Part shown: positions 1 through 5,002 of the stretch, one piece after another | How the letters are laid out: the number at the start of each line of letters is the position of its first letter | How positions within the stretch are numbered: the stretch's first letter is position 1 | NCBI GenBank assembly: GCA_937930495.1 | Contig: CALGKL010000329.1 | Coordinates: 1-5,002 of the forward strand | Direction: 5' to 3' | Origin: an uncultured Gloeocapsa sp. | Lineage (GTDB): Bacteria; Cyanobacteriota; Cyanobacteriia; Cyanobacteriales; Gloeocapsaceae | DNA length: 5,002 nt | Notes under the pieces: model-generated | Seen by the model: the letters and a program-made list of their open reading frames with translations, nothing else | Told to the model about the DNA's origin: nothing | Database searches by the model: none | Made by a program: the position numbers and the translations under genes

Positions 1-758
1 TAGTGGTTAATCCCCAAGCCCAAAAAAATTGGGAAGATAGAGTTAAAACTTATCAAGTTAATCGAGATATCCAGTGGAAAGATGGTAAATTGACCTTAGA
101 ATTTGTAGGCAATAAAGTAGAGGCGATCGCCGGGAGATGGGGGGAAGGAAAAGCGGCAATTTTAATAGATGGTAAACCCCCTTCAGAAATACCAGATTTA
201 TACGTTTTTACCAGATCTAACTATAATGATAATGTAGATTGGCCTTGGGATGTTGGCGCACCTTTTCGGATTAGTTGGGAGTCTTCTCCAAGAGAAGAAG
301 ATTGGGAAATAGAAATTTTAGCAGTTGCAGCAACAGGAGATAATCTGGTGTTTAACTTTAAATTAACTGGAAGTCAAACCGGATTTGATGGAATTGGTAA
401 AAATACAGAAAAATTTGTTTCTAATTCTCAAAGAGTAGTCATTCTTCCTGAGCATTGGTGGTTAGAAGGAGTCAAAAATGAATCATCTCCAATTAAACCA
501 GGATATAAATTAAAATTCAAATCTAAATTATTAGGTACAGATATTTATCAGAAACCTAAATTGAGAAAGTTTAATCGTGAATCTAAGGTAATTTTAGCCC
601 AAGGATTATCTAACCAAAAACACTATCTGACTATTATGCCTTTAGAAGCAAAGAAAGTACCTATCGAAGCAATTCGAATCTTTAAACCTCCGTTGAATCA
701 AGAGCAGTTAAGTTTAGAAGAAATCAATCCAGAGGAATGGATAGAAAAAAACTTATAA
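1..758 (+). CDS. 3' part of an unnamed protein, possibly the C-terminal domain of an SGNH/GDSL-type cyanobacterial protein (partial)
   Basis: The frame is open from the left edge and ends at TAA 756-758, giving 251 residues from the first possible start, a GTG at 3. No upstream sequence is visible to test that GTG, and the protein begins without a signal peptide, so I treat the gene as truncated by the window. The visible part is soluble, has no membrane segment, and is rich in beta-prone stretches and tryptophan. Recognisable blocks are DIQWKDGKLTLEF (about 22-34), AAILIDGKPPSEIP (about 51-64), a TGxDGxGxxTEKFVSNSxRVVI block (about 125-147) and a terminal EAIRIFKPPL. From memory this block order resembles the region following the hydrolase domain in some cyanobacterial SGNH/GDSL proteins, but no catalytic Ser, Asp or His motif is in view. 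The assignment is therefore an inference. A HIP1 site lies inside the gene. It is followed by 239 bp of non-coding DNA and is probably not co-transcribed with ndhO. Confidence 0.4.
   Translation, partial: VVNPQAQKNWEDRVKTYQVNRDIQWKDGKLTLEFVGNKVEAIAGRWGEGKAAILIDGKPPSEIPDLYVFTRSNYNDNVDWPWDVGAPFRISWESSPREEDWEIEILAVAATGDNLVFNFKLTGSQTGFDGIGKNTEKFVSNSQRVVILPEHWWLEGVKNESSPIKPGYKLKFKSKLLGTDIYQKPKLRKFNRESKVILAQGLSNQKHYLTIMPLEAKKVPIEAIRIFKPPLNQEQLSLEEINPEEWIEKNL
122..131. repeat. HIP1 palindrome (GGCGATCGCC)
   Basis: This is a perfect copy of the cyanobacterial highly iterated palindrome GCGATCGC with the common flanking G and C, inside the first coding region. It supports a cyanobacterial source. Confidence 0.9.
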
Positions 759-811
759 AAGTTATCTTAAAAATCTACAAAGATTGGTTAGTCATTGCTA
801 GGTCCTACTGG

Positions 812-839
812 GTGACTAGTCTGTTGTGTTATTTATAAT
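812..839 (+). promoter_or_regulatory. Candidate sigma70-type promoter upstream of ndhO
   Basis: A perfect -10 box TATAAT lies at 834-839. A partial -35 (GTGACT, 812-817, 4 of 6 to TTGACA) stands 16 bp upstream. The -35 overlaps the right arm of an inverted repeat, TAGTCA 789-794 / TGACTA 813-818, which could be an operator or chance. If used, this promoter gives an ndhO leader of about 150 nt. It is predicted from sequence alone. Confidence 0.35.
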
Positions 840-861
840 ACTGATGCCCAAATAGGTGTAG

Positions 862-901
862 TTGGTTTTGGTTAAACCCAAATATGATAGGATAGAACCA
901 A
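862..901. promoter_or_regulatory. Dyad-rich segment in the ndhO leader
   Basis: Nested inverted repeats are present. An outer pair is TTGGTT 862-867 / AACCAA 896-901, and an inner pair is TTTGG 867-871 / CCAAA 878-882. A -10-like TATGAT (883-888) lies between the arms. Such an arrangement fits a regulator-binding site over a promoter, but I cannot match it to a named regulator, and AT-rich DNA gives chance dyads. Confidence 0.2.
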
Positions 902-934
902 GAAATAATGAAAACTTTCAACTTCGACCTAAGA

Positions 935-964
935 TATAATCAAGCCAACTAACAGCTCCGTTAG
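935..964 (+). promoter_or_regulatory. Candidate proximal -10 box and 5' hairpin of ndhO mRNA
   Basis: A second perfect TATAAT occurs at 935-940 with no recognisable -35, as in many cyanobacterial promoters. Transcription would start near 947, immediately before a perfect hairpin: CTAAC 949-953, loop of 6, GTTAG 960-964. A hairpin at the very 5' end of an mRNA can protect it from decay. This would leave a leader of about 50 nt ahead of the ndhO ATG. It is an inference from spacing only. Confidence 0.3.
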
Positions 965-997
965 AGGACTCAAGATTTAAACCCGAAGGTTAGTAAG

Positions 998-1201
998 ATG
1001 AAAAAAGGTTCACTAGTACGTGTAGTCAGAGAAAAACTAGAAAATAGCCTCGAAGCTAAAGCCAGCGATCAAAGATTTCCCGATTATTTATTTAACAGTA
1101 AAGGGGAAATACTAGAAATAGACGCAGAATACGCCCTAGTTAAATTTTACGTCCCTACTCCTAGTGTTTGGCTTCGTCTTGACCAACTAGAATTAGCATA
1201 A
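998..1201 (+). CDS. ndhO: NAD(P)H-quinone oxidoreductase subunit O (NDH-1 subunit O)
   Basis: This is a 67-residue protein, close to the usual cyanobacterial NdhO length of roughly 70. It starts [17 protein letters not shown], has the family's central FPDYLF...KGEILEI block (about 27-41), and ends in a [15 protein letters not shown] tail (about 51-65). The protein is small, soluble and charged, with no membrane span. NdhO is known as a peripheral subunit of the cyanobacterial and plastid NDH-1 (NDH-1M) complex on the thylakoid. That complex passes electrons from ferredoxin to plastoquinone in respiration and cyclic electron flow, and published work on Synechocystis gives NdhO a modulating role. 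The start is supported by GAAGG at 985-989, 8 nt before ATG. The next gene begins 10 bp after the stop, with its Shine-Dalgarno sequence overlapping the last stop base, so ndhO and the malate dehydrogenase are very likely one transcript. Confidence 0.93.
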   Translation: MKKGSLVRVVREKLENSLEAKASDQRFPDYLFNSKGEILEIDAEYALVKFYVPTPSVWLRLDQLELA

Positions 1202-1211
1202 GGATAAAATC

Positions 1212-2180
1212 ATGGAACTTGCCCCTACTTTACTCCCAACCTGTGCATCTGTTAAAGTTTCGGTGATTGGTGCAGGTAAAGTGGGTAGTACCCTTACCCA
1301 ACGAATAGCCGAAAAAAATCTCGCCGATGTAGTCTTAGTAGACGTGGTCGAGGGTTTACCCCAAGGTATCGCCCTAGACTTAATGGCAGCTCAAGGGATA
1401 GAATTACACGATAGCCAGATTATTGGGACTAACGACTATGGGGACACAGCAGGTTCTGATATTATTGTCATTACCGCGGGAATGGCGCGCAAACCCAATA
1501 TGAGTAGGGATGATTTAACTTTAATCAACGCCAAAATCGTCGCCGAAATAGCCCAGGAAACCATCAAGCATTCACCCAATGCTATCTATATAGTTATCAC
1601 TAATCCTTTAGACGTGATGACCTATCTAGTCTGGAAAATCACGGGATTACCTACCTATAGAGTCATGGGTATGGCGGGAGTCTTAGACTCTTCCCGTTTA
1701 CAAGCTTTTATCGCTATGAAACTAGGAGTATATACTGCTGACGTTTCAGCGATGGTTTTGGGTGGCCACGGTGATTTGATGTTACCCCTACCTCGTTATT
1801 GTACAGTCAGAGGTGTTCCGATCACTGAATTGATGGACTCTTCAACGATTAATGAATTGGTAGAAAGAACTCGTCACGGTGGCGCAGAAATTGTTAAACT
1901 ACTACAAACGGGAGGTGCTTATTTTGCTCCTGCTTCTTCCGCTTGTTTGATGGTAGAGGCAATTCTGCGCAATCAATCCCGTCTCTTACCAGCTGCAACC
2001 TATCTTCAGGGGGAATATGGAATCAATGATTTATTTCTGGGTGTTCCCTGTCGACTTGGTTGTCGTGGAGTAGAAAAGATTTTAGAGGTGGATTTGACTA
2101 AAGCAGAGTCTGAAGCTTTACAAGCTTCCGCTGAATCGGTACGCCGAAATATTGAAATTGCCTTAGCTGTATTAGACTAG
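1212..2180 (+). CDS. mdh: NAD-dependent malate dehydrogenase (LDH-like type)
   Basis: This is a 322-residue cytosolic enzyme that interconverts malate and oxaloacetate with NAD(H). The Rossmann glycine loop VIGAGKVGS spans residues 18-26, and Asp44 at the end of the second strand (VLVD) predicts a preference for NAD over NADP. The mobile loop reads AGMARKPNMSRDDL (89-102). Its first Arg (93), where lactate dehydrogenases have Gln, marks malate dehydrogenase, and Arg99 is the second substrate-binding Arg. Others are NPLDVM with Asn131, LDSSR with Asp159 and Arg162, and catalytic His186 in GGHGD. All catalytic residues are present and the length is normal for the family. The first 13 residues precede the core fold and look like an unstructured extension. 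The ATG at 1212 is supported by AGGA (1201-1204), 7 nt upstream. It is the second gene of a tight pair with ndhO. The link between an NADH-producing enzyme and an NDH-1 subunit is suggestive, though the complex is thought to use ferredoxin. Confidence 0.95.
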   Translation: MELAPTLLPTCASVKVSVIGAGKVGSTLTQRIAEKNLADVVLVDVVEGLPQGIALDLMAAQGIELHDSQIIGTNDYGDTAGSDIIVITAGMARKPNMSRDDLTLINAKIVAEIAQETIKHSPNAIYIVITNPLDVMTYLVWKITGLPTYRVMGMAGVLDSSRLQAFIAMKLGVYTADVSAMVLGGHGDLMLPLPRYCTVRGVPITELMDSSTINELVERTRHGGAEIVKLLQTGGAYFAPASSACLMVEAILRNQSRLLPAATYLQGEYGINDLFLGVPCRLGCRGVEKILEVDLTKAESEALQASAESVRRNIEIALAVLD

Positions 2181-2189
2181 ATGCAGTGT

Positions 2190-2217
2190 GTAGTGCGATG
2201 TCGCAGACATCCGCTAC
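2190..2217. repeat. Palindromic intergenic repeat (REP-like hairpin)
   Basis: A perfect 6-bp stem GATGTC 2197-2202 / GACATC 2206-2211 closes a GCA loop. It is extended by outer arms GTAG 2190-2193 / CTAC 2214-2217 around a small internal loop. It is followed by a G-rich run, GTGCGGGTGTGGGG (2221-2234). The style resembles dispersed intergenic palindromes of filamentous and unicellular cyanobacteria. It lies 10 bp after the mdh stop and could also act on the 3' end of the mdh mRNA, but no T-run follows, so I do not call it an intrinsic terminator. Confidence 0.55.
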
Positions 2218-2240
2218 GCGGTGCGGGTGTGGGGATTAAT

Positions 2241-2261
2241 GAAGAATGAAGAATGAACAAT
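2241..2261. repeat. Short tandem heptamer repeat, three units
   Basis: Two exact GAAGAAT units (2241-2247, 2248-2254) are followed by a one-mismatch unit GAACAAT (2255-2261), in the spacer between the convergent genes. This type of AT-rich simple repeat is common in cyanobacterial intergenic DNA. No function is apparent. Confidence 0.6.
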
Positions 2262-2317
2262 TAATTCGCGCATTCTCAATTCTATCTGACTCCTTTCCTT
2301 TGAACTCTAAACTCATT

Positions 2318-2704
2318 CTACCTTAAATCATCTAAGGAAGATTGCCAGTTTTTATTCTGGTTTTCGGGAATAAATTCTAAGGAGAGCTTTAATTTTAATT
2401 TGCCTTTGCGCCAATTTTGTTGAGGTTTTAATAACTGACAGGGTATCCCTTCTTTGAGGAGCATTTCGCCTATTTCTGGTTTATTTTCTACTAATTGACC
2501 TAACCATTGTAAGACGTTTTCTTCTTGATTTTTTGGGAGATTAATATTTTTAGCTTTTAAAGCATATTCTATGACTCTAGGGATCTCTTTAGCTACCGCT
2601 AATTGAATAGCTTCTTTAATCAAATTAGCTTTAATTATACTTTCATCACCAAAGGAAAAAAGATCTTCTTGACCACAGTCTTCTAAATAGTAATGTTCAC
2701 TCAT
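2318..2704 (-). CDS. KGK-domain family protein (function unknown)
   Basis: This is a 128-residue soluble protein. The N-terminus has an acidic LFSFGDESIIK block (about 15-25), similar to the DVLSFG-type opening of KGK proteins. A helical, Lys/Glu-rich middle follows (about 26-85). The signature NWRKGKLKLKLSLEFIPE comes next (about 97-114), with the KGK triplet at 100-102, and the protein ends in SSLDDLR. KGK proteins are a mainly cyanobacterial family of unknown function. The start ATG (2704-2702) overlaps the TGA of the dynamin-like gene as ATGA. A GGAG lies 7 nt upstream (2715-2712), so it can be translated independently or by coupling. The reading frame is intact although the gene before it is broken. 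It is convergent with mdh across a 137-bp spacer. The family call rests on motif recall and the length fits. What the protein does, and whether it partners the dynamin, is unknown. Confidence 0.6.
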   Translation of the reverse strand: MSEHYYLEDCGQEDLFSFGDESIIKANLIKEAIQLAVAKEIPRVIEYALKAKNINLPKNQEENVLQWLGQLVENKPEIGEMLLKEGIPCQLLKPQQNWRKGKLKLKLSLEFIPENQNKNWQSSLDDLR

Positions 2705-3183
2705 TCTGTTTCTCCATCAATTGTTTGGGTTTGGATAATTAAGGGTAATTGGTATTCGTATATTTGCATTGCTTCTAAACAATTATTAATACCTTTTACT
2801 GCTTGATTATATTTTTCGATATTAGCTAAAGTTTGAGCTTGTAGTTGTAGATTTCGGGCTATTTTTTCTTCAGCTTCTTTGACGAGATTTTGTTCTAAAT
2901 AAACTCGCGCTGCTGCGTATTGTTGGATAATTTCTTCTGATTGTTTTTCAGCCATTGGTAATAATTGGGTTTTTAATGTCTGATTAAATGTCTGACGGAA
3001 ATTACGCCTAATTGTCGCGGAAACTTTGGGTTCAAAATCTAATTTTAGTAGTTGACGAATCGCTGGTTCTGCTTCTACCATAGTCTCACAGTCGTACCCT
3101 TGTGATGTTTGTTGGAGGGTTTCTCGAAATTGGTAGATGGAAAATGTCCCTTCATCATAAAAACGAGGACTTTCACGGACATA

Positions 3184-3191
3184 GCGATCGC
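3184..3191. repeat. HIP1 palindrome (GCGATCGC)
   Basis: This is an exact HIP1 octamer inside the C-terminal part of the disrupted dynamin-like gene. Confidence 0.88.
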
Positions 3192-4216
3192 ATTCTGTCC
3201 TAGCTTGACTAACGATAGCATGATTTAGCTCAATTTCTAATTGTTTAATTCTCTCGGTGATTCCTCCATCATTCCCTAGGATCGGTATTGCGGATGGTAT
3301 TTAATAATCTCTCGGTGACATTAGTAATGATTCTGCGGGATTCTGTTACCAAGACATCCTCAAGTTCATTAGCTAAATAATATAATGCTTCTACTAGAAT
3401 CGCGATCAGTGGTGCAGTCGCGTTGCGAGGATGAGCTAAAGTAGCACGTTTATAAGCGTTAGCTACAGAAAAGGTGTGTAATAACTCATCGAGACGATTA
3501 ACCATTTTCTCCTGGAGTCGGTGAAAATCTTGCTCAAAATCCTCATTTTCATTCACGACTAGAAGATTGACTTCTTGGCTGATATGTAATTGAAATTCTT
3601 CGCCAATTTGTTGTAATTCTCGATGCAGACGCGCTAATTCTTGCGCTTTCATCCCTTCTATTTCTTGGGGTTGACTTTCTAACTCGGTTATTTGCGTAAG
3701 GTAATGATTGCAAAGGTTAATACACAGAGGTTGTAAATCGTCGGCGAGATTAGCGAATAATTGGGGACGTTTTTCTTCAGTGAGATAGCGAGTAATTCCC
3801 CGGCGAAATTCTTCGATCCCGCTATCAGCAATTAATTGTTCGATTAGAGGTTGTCCCCATTCTGCTAAGATTCTGACGTAGTTTTCCGCTGAGGTTTCGT
3901 AGCTTTTGACGTCAACGCGGAATTTAGTGCGGGTAAGTTTTTAGGAATTAGCGCAATAGTTGTTAAATTCGCTAACAAATTGGGGGGTTTCTTCTTCTCC
4001 ACCCAAATTTTTGACATTTTTAGCTAGAAATGAATCTAAACCCCAACGATCGCTACTATTGCTATGCTTAATTAAACTTCCGTAAAATCCTAATAAACCA
4101 CTGGTTTTATAAACTCGATTGGTGTCATAAAATTGTGATTGGATCAGGTTTTCTAAACGTTGACGTAGTTGAGAGTTGTACCAGGTTTCATCGATGCGGT
4201 TAAATACGTAAAAAAC

Positions 4217-4224
4217 GCGATCGC
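4217..4224. repeat. HIP1 palindrome (GCGATCGC)
   Basis: This exact HIP1 octamer lies about 20-30 bp from the frame break at 4242-4258 in the dynamin-like gene. On the minus strand it encodes the IRDR residues just before VFYVFNRID, so it belongs to the original gene and not to an insertion. Confidence 0.88.
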
Positions 4225-4412
4225 GGATTCCTTTATTTCCTTTAACCGAATACTTCATCTTCTCTACCTAACCACCATTCCCCTAGATTCATCATGTCTT
4301 GGTGAATTTCTGCTAGGGTGGCGATATACTCGCTATCAGCTAAACTATCACGTCTTTCCTCAAGTTTTTTCAGGCGCAATTGAATTAATAACCAAGGTTT
4401 GGAAATTCCGTT

Positions 4413-4429
4413 TATATTTTCAATATATC
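4413..4429 (+). promoter_or_regulatory. Possible -10 region for the carboxypeptidase gene, inside the dynamin-like gene
   Basis: Two -10-like boxes, TATATT (4413-4418) and TATATC (4424-4429), lie 20-35 bp before the first ATG of the S13 gene. No good -35 stands at the right distance. I list them because the head-to-head starts leave no spacer, so a promoter must lie in this coding DNA or further left. Confidence 0.2.
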
Positions 4430-4449
4430 TAGCTAGTTCGTCGCTGTTC

Positions 4450-5002
4450 ATGATGAGGAAACAATTGAAGTGGTTAATTACTGTGGGACTGATTATACAA
4501 TGGATTGGTTATGGTAGTTCTGTGCAAGCAGATACAGAGTCTATCTGTGTCTCTAGTTTAGAAGAGGAAATTACCGAAGTAATTACGCGTCCCCAATGGA
4601 GAAGATCCCGTTGGGGTATATTGGTACGTACTCTCGATGGGGAAGAGACTATCTATAACCTGGAAGGGGAGAAGTATTTTTTACCCGCGTCGAGTCTGAA
4701 GTTATTAACTACAGCAGCAGCTTTAAGGGGATTAGGAGCAGATTTTCGTCTCGCTACCCCTGTTTATATCACGGGGGTTGCCCCAAAGTTAGAGAGGTTA
4801 GTTATCGTAGGTAAGGGTGATCCGACTTTAACTAGCGATCGCCTCAGAGGTTTAGCTAGAGAATTAAAACAACTTGGAGTTGATCATATTGACGAGTTAA
4901 TCGTTGTGGATAATTATTTTAACGAGCCTGAGATAAACCCTACTTGGGAATGGTCGGATTTATATTTTTATTACGCGGTTGGGGTCAATAGTCTGATTTT
5001 AG
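4450..5002 (+). CDS. dacB: D-alanyl-D-alanine carboxypeptidase / endopeptidase, peptidase S13 (PBP4, DacB family), 5' part
   Basis: 184 codons are visible before the right edge cuts the gene. The family is usually around 450 residues or more. Penicillin-binding protein 4 enzymes remove the terminal D-Ala from, or cleave cross-links in, periplasmic peptidoglycan. A signal peptide is clear: basic MMRKQLK, a hydrophobic stretch (about 8-22) and a likely cleavage at VQA-DT after residue 27. The acylation motif is SSLK (Ser81, Lys84) in LPASSLKLLTTAAAL. The family hallmark GDPTLTSD follows at about 123-130, then LIVVDNYF, typical of the insert domain. The later SxN and KTG motifs are outside the window. 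Two adjacent ATGs (4450, 4453) have no Shine-Dalgarno sequence. A TTG at 4465 with AGGA at 4456-4459 is an alternative start that still leaves a good signal peptide. The first ATG shares bases with the divergent dynamin-like start (CATG, 4449-4452). Confidence 0.88.
   Translation, partial: MMRKQLKWLITVGLIIQWIGYGSSVQADTESICVSSLEEEITEVITRPQWRRSRWGILVRTLDGEETIYNLEGEKYFLPASSLKLLTTAAALRGLGADFRLATPVYITGVAPKLERLVIVGKGDPTLTSDRLRGLARELKQLGVDHIDELIVVDNYFNEPEINPTWEWSDLYFYYAVGVNSLIL
4492..4497 (-). promoter_or_regulatory. Perfect -10 box for the dynamin-like gene, inside the dacB signal-peptide region
   Basis: Read on the minus strand, TATAAT runs from 4497 to 4492, 40 bp before the dynamin-like ATG at 4451. 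No convincing -35 lies 15-18 bp upstream. Transcription would begin near 4485, giving a leader of about 34 nt with no clear Shine-Dalgarno sequence. It is a prediction from sequence only. Confidence 0.3.
4835..4842. repeat. HIP1 palindrome (GCGATCGC)
   Basis: This is an exact HIP1 octamer in the dacB coding region, just after the GDPTLTSD motif. It is the fourth copy in the window. Confidence 0.9.

Larger units (their letters stand above)
2701..4451 (-). pseudogene. Bacterial dynamin-like GTPase gene, disrupted (lost G1-G3 region, in-frame stop, frame change)
   Basis: Three frames on the minus strand read in order as one dynamin-like protein of about 590 remaining residues. Piece A (4451-4242, 69 residues, MNSDELARYIENI to LGREDEVFG) is the helical N-terminus. 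It stops where the GTPase domain should begin. Piece B resumes in another frame at about 4258 with IRDRVFYVFNRIDETWYN. This is the end of the GTPase domain, with NRID at the position of the TKxD/NxxD base-recognition motif. The same frame then runs to 3269, broken by one TAA at 3941-3943. Piece C is in the third frame from about 3279 to the TGA at 2701 (LGNDGGITERIKQ, then a coiled-coil-rich stalk such as KEAEEKIARNLQ). No P-loop GxxxxGK[ST] or DxPG motif exists in any frame, so roughly 130 residues are missing and GTP binding should be lost. The ATGs inside the pieces lack well-spaced ribosome sites, which argues against several small genes. Bacterial dynamins remodel membranes. The family call is from motif recall. 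Confidence 0.8.

Noticed and set aside
749..763. AACTT/AAGTT hairpin at the end of the first gene as a terminator
   Set aside because: The stem is five AT-rich pairs and overlaps the stop codon, and no T-run follows. It is too weak to call.
2190..2217. Intrinsic terminator after mdh
   Set aside because: The hairpin is good but is followed by a G-rich run and not by U residues, so it fits a repeat better than a rho-independent terminator.
2181..2317. A small gene or RNA in the spacer between mdh and the KGK gene
   Set aside because: No open frame with a start and ribosome site is present, and the content is accounted for by the palindrome and short repeats.
4169..4432. An 87-residue open frame on the + strand opposite the dynamin-like gene
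   Set aside because: It lies wholly antisense to conserved dynamin-like sequence, has no recognisable motif and no ribosome site. It is a shadow frame.
2701..4451. Treating the dynamin-like fragments as four separate small genes or a split GTPase system
   Set aside because: The fragments join end to end in homology order, the internal ATGs at 4258, 3652 and 3081 have no properly spaced Shine-Dalgarno sequence, and conserved residues continue upstream of each ATG. One disrupted gene explains this better.
1..5002. CRISPR array, tRNA, insertion sequence or phage integration site
   Set aside because: I saw no spaced direct repeats of 24-40 bp, no cloverleaf-like sequence, no transposase frame and no terminal inverted repeats with a target duplication.

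Overview
The window looks like chromosomal DNA of a cyanobacterium. Three things point to this. There is an ndhO gene, which encodes an oxygenic-type NDH-1 subunit found in cyanobacteria and plastids. There are four copies of the HIP1 octamer GCGATCGC in 5 kb, against about 0.1 expected by chance. There is also a KGK-type protein and a large bacterial dynamin-like protein, both of which I associate with cyanobacteria. Base composition is moderately AT-rich.

Layout, left to right. (1) Positions 1-758, + strand: the 3' part of a gene I cannot name with certainty, possibly the C-terminal region of a cyanobacterial SGNH/GDSL-type protein. (2) Positions 759-997: a dyad-rich leader with two good -10 boxes and a small hairpin in front of ndhO. 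(3) Positions 998-2180, + strand: a compact ndhO-mdh pair separated by 10 bp, giving an NDH-1 subunit and an LDH-like NAD-dependent malate dehydrogenase. (4) Positions 2181-2317: a convergent intergenic spacer with a palindromic repeat and a short tandem heptamer. (5) Positions 4451 down to 2318, - strand: a dynamin-like GTPase gene whose stop overlaps the start of a small intact KGK-domain gene (ATGA). (6) Positions 4450-5002, + strand: the 5' part of a D-alanyl-D-alanine carboxypeptidase (peptidase S13, PBP4-like) running off the right edge.

The most striking point is that the dynamin-like gene is broken. Its N-terminal piece, middle and C-terminal pieces lie in three different frames. The segment that should carry the P-loop and the switch motifs is absent, there is an in-frame TAA, and there is a second frame change further on. 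The remaining amino-acid sequence is otherwise well preserved, so decay looks recent, or some of the smaller lesions are assembly errors. The downstream KGK gene keeps its own Shine-Dalgarno sequence and is open throughout.

The start codons of the broken dynamin gene and the divergent carboxypeptidase overlap as a single CATG, so any promoter for either gene must lie inside the other's coding sequence. I found no CRISPR array, tRNA, rRNA, insertion sequence or clear intrinsic terminator. I see no convincing evidence for a wholly new system. The best leads are the dynamin-KGK coupling and the head-to-head CATG arrangement.
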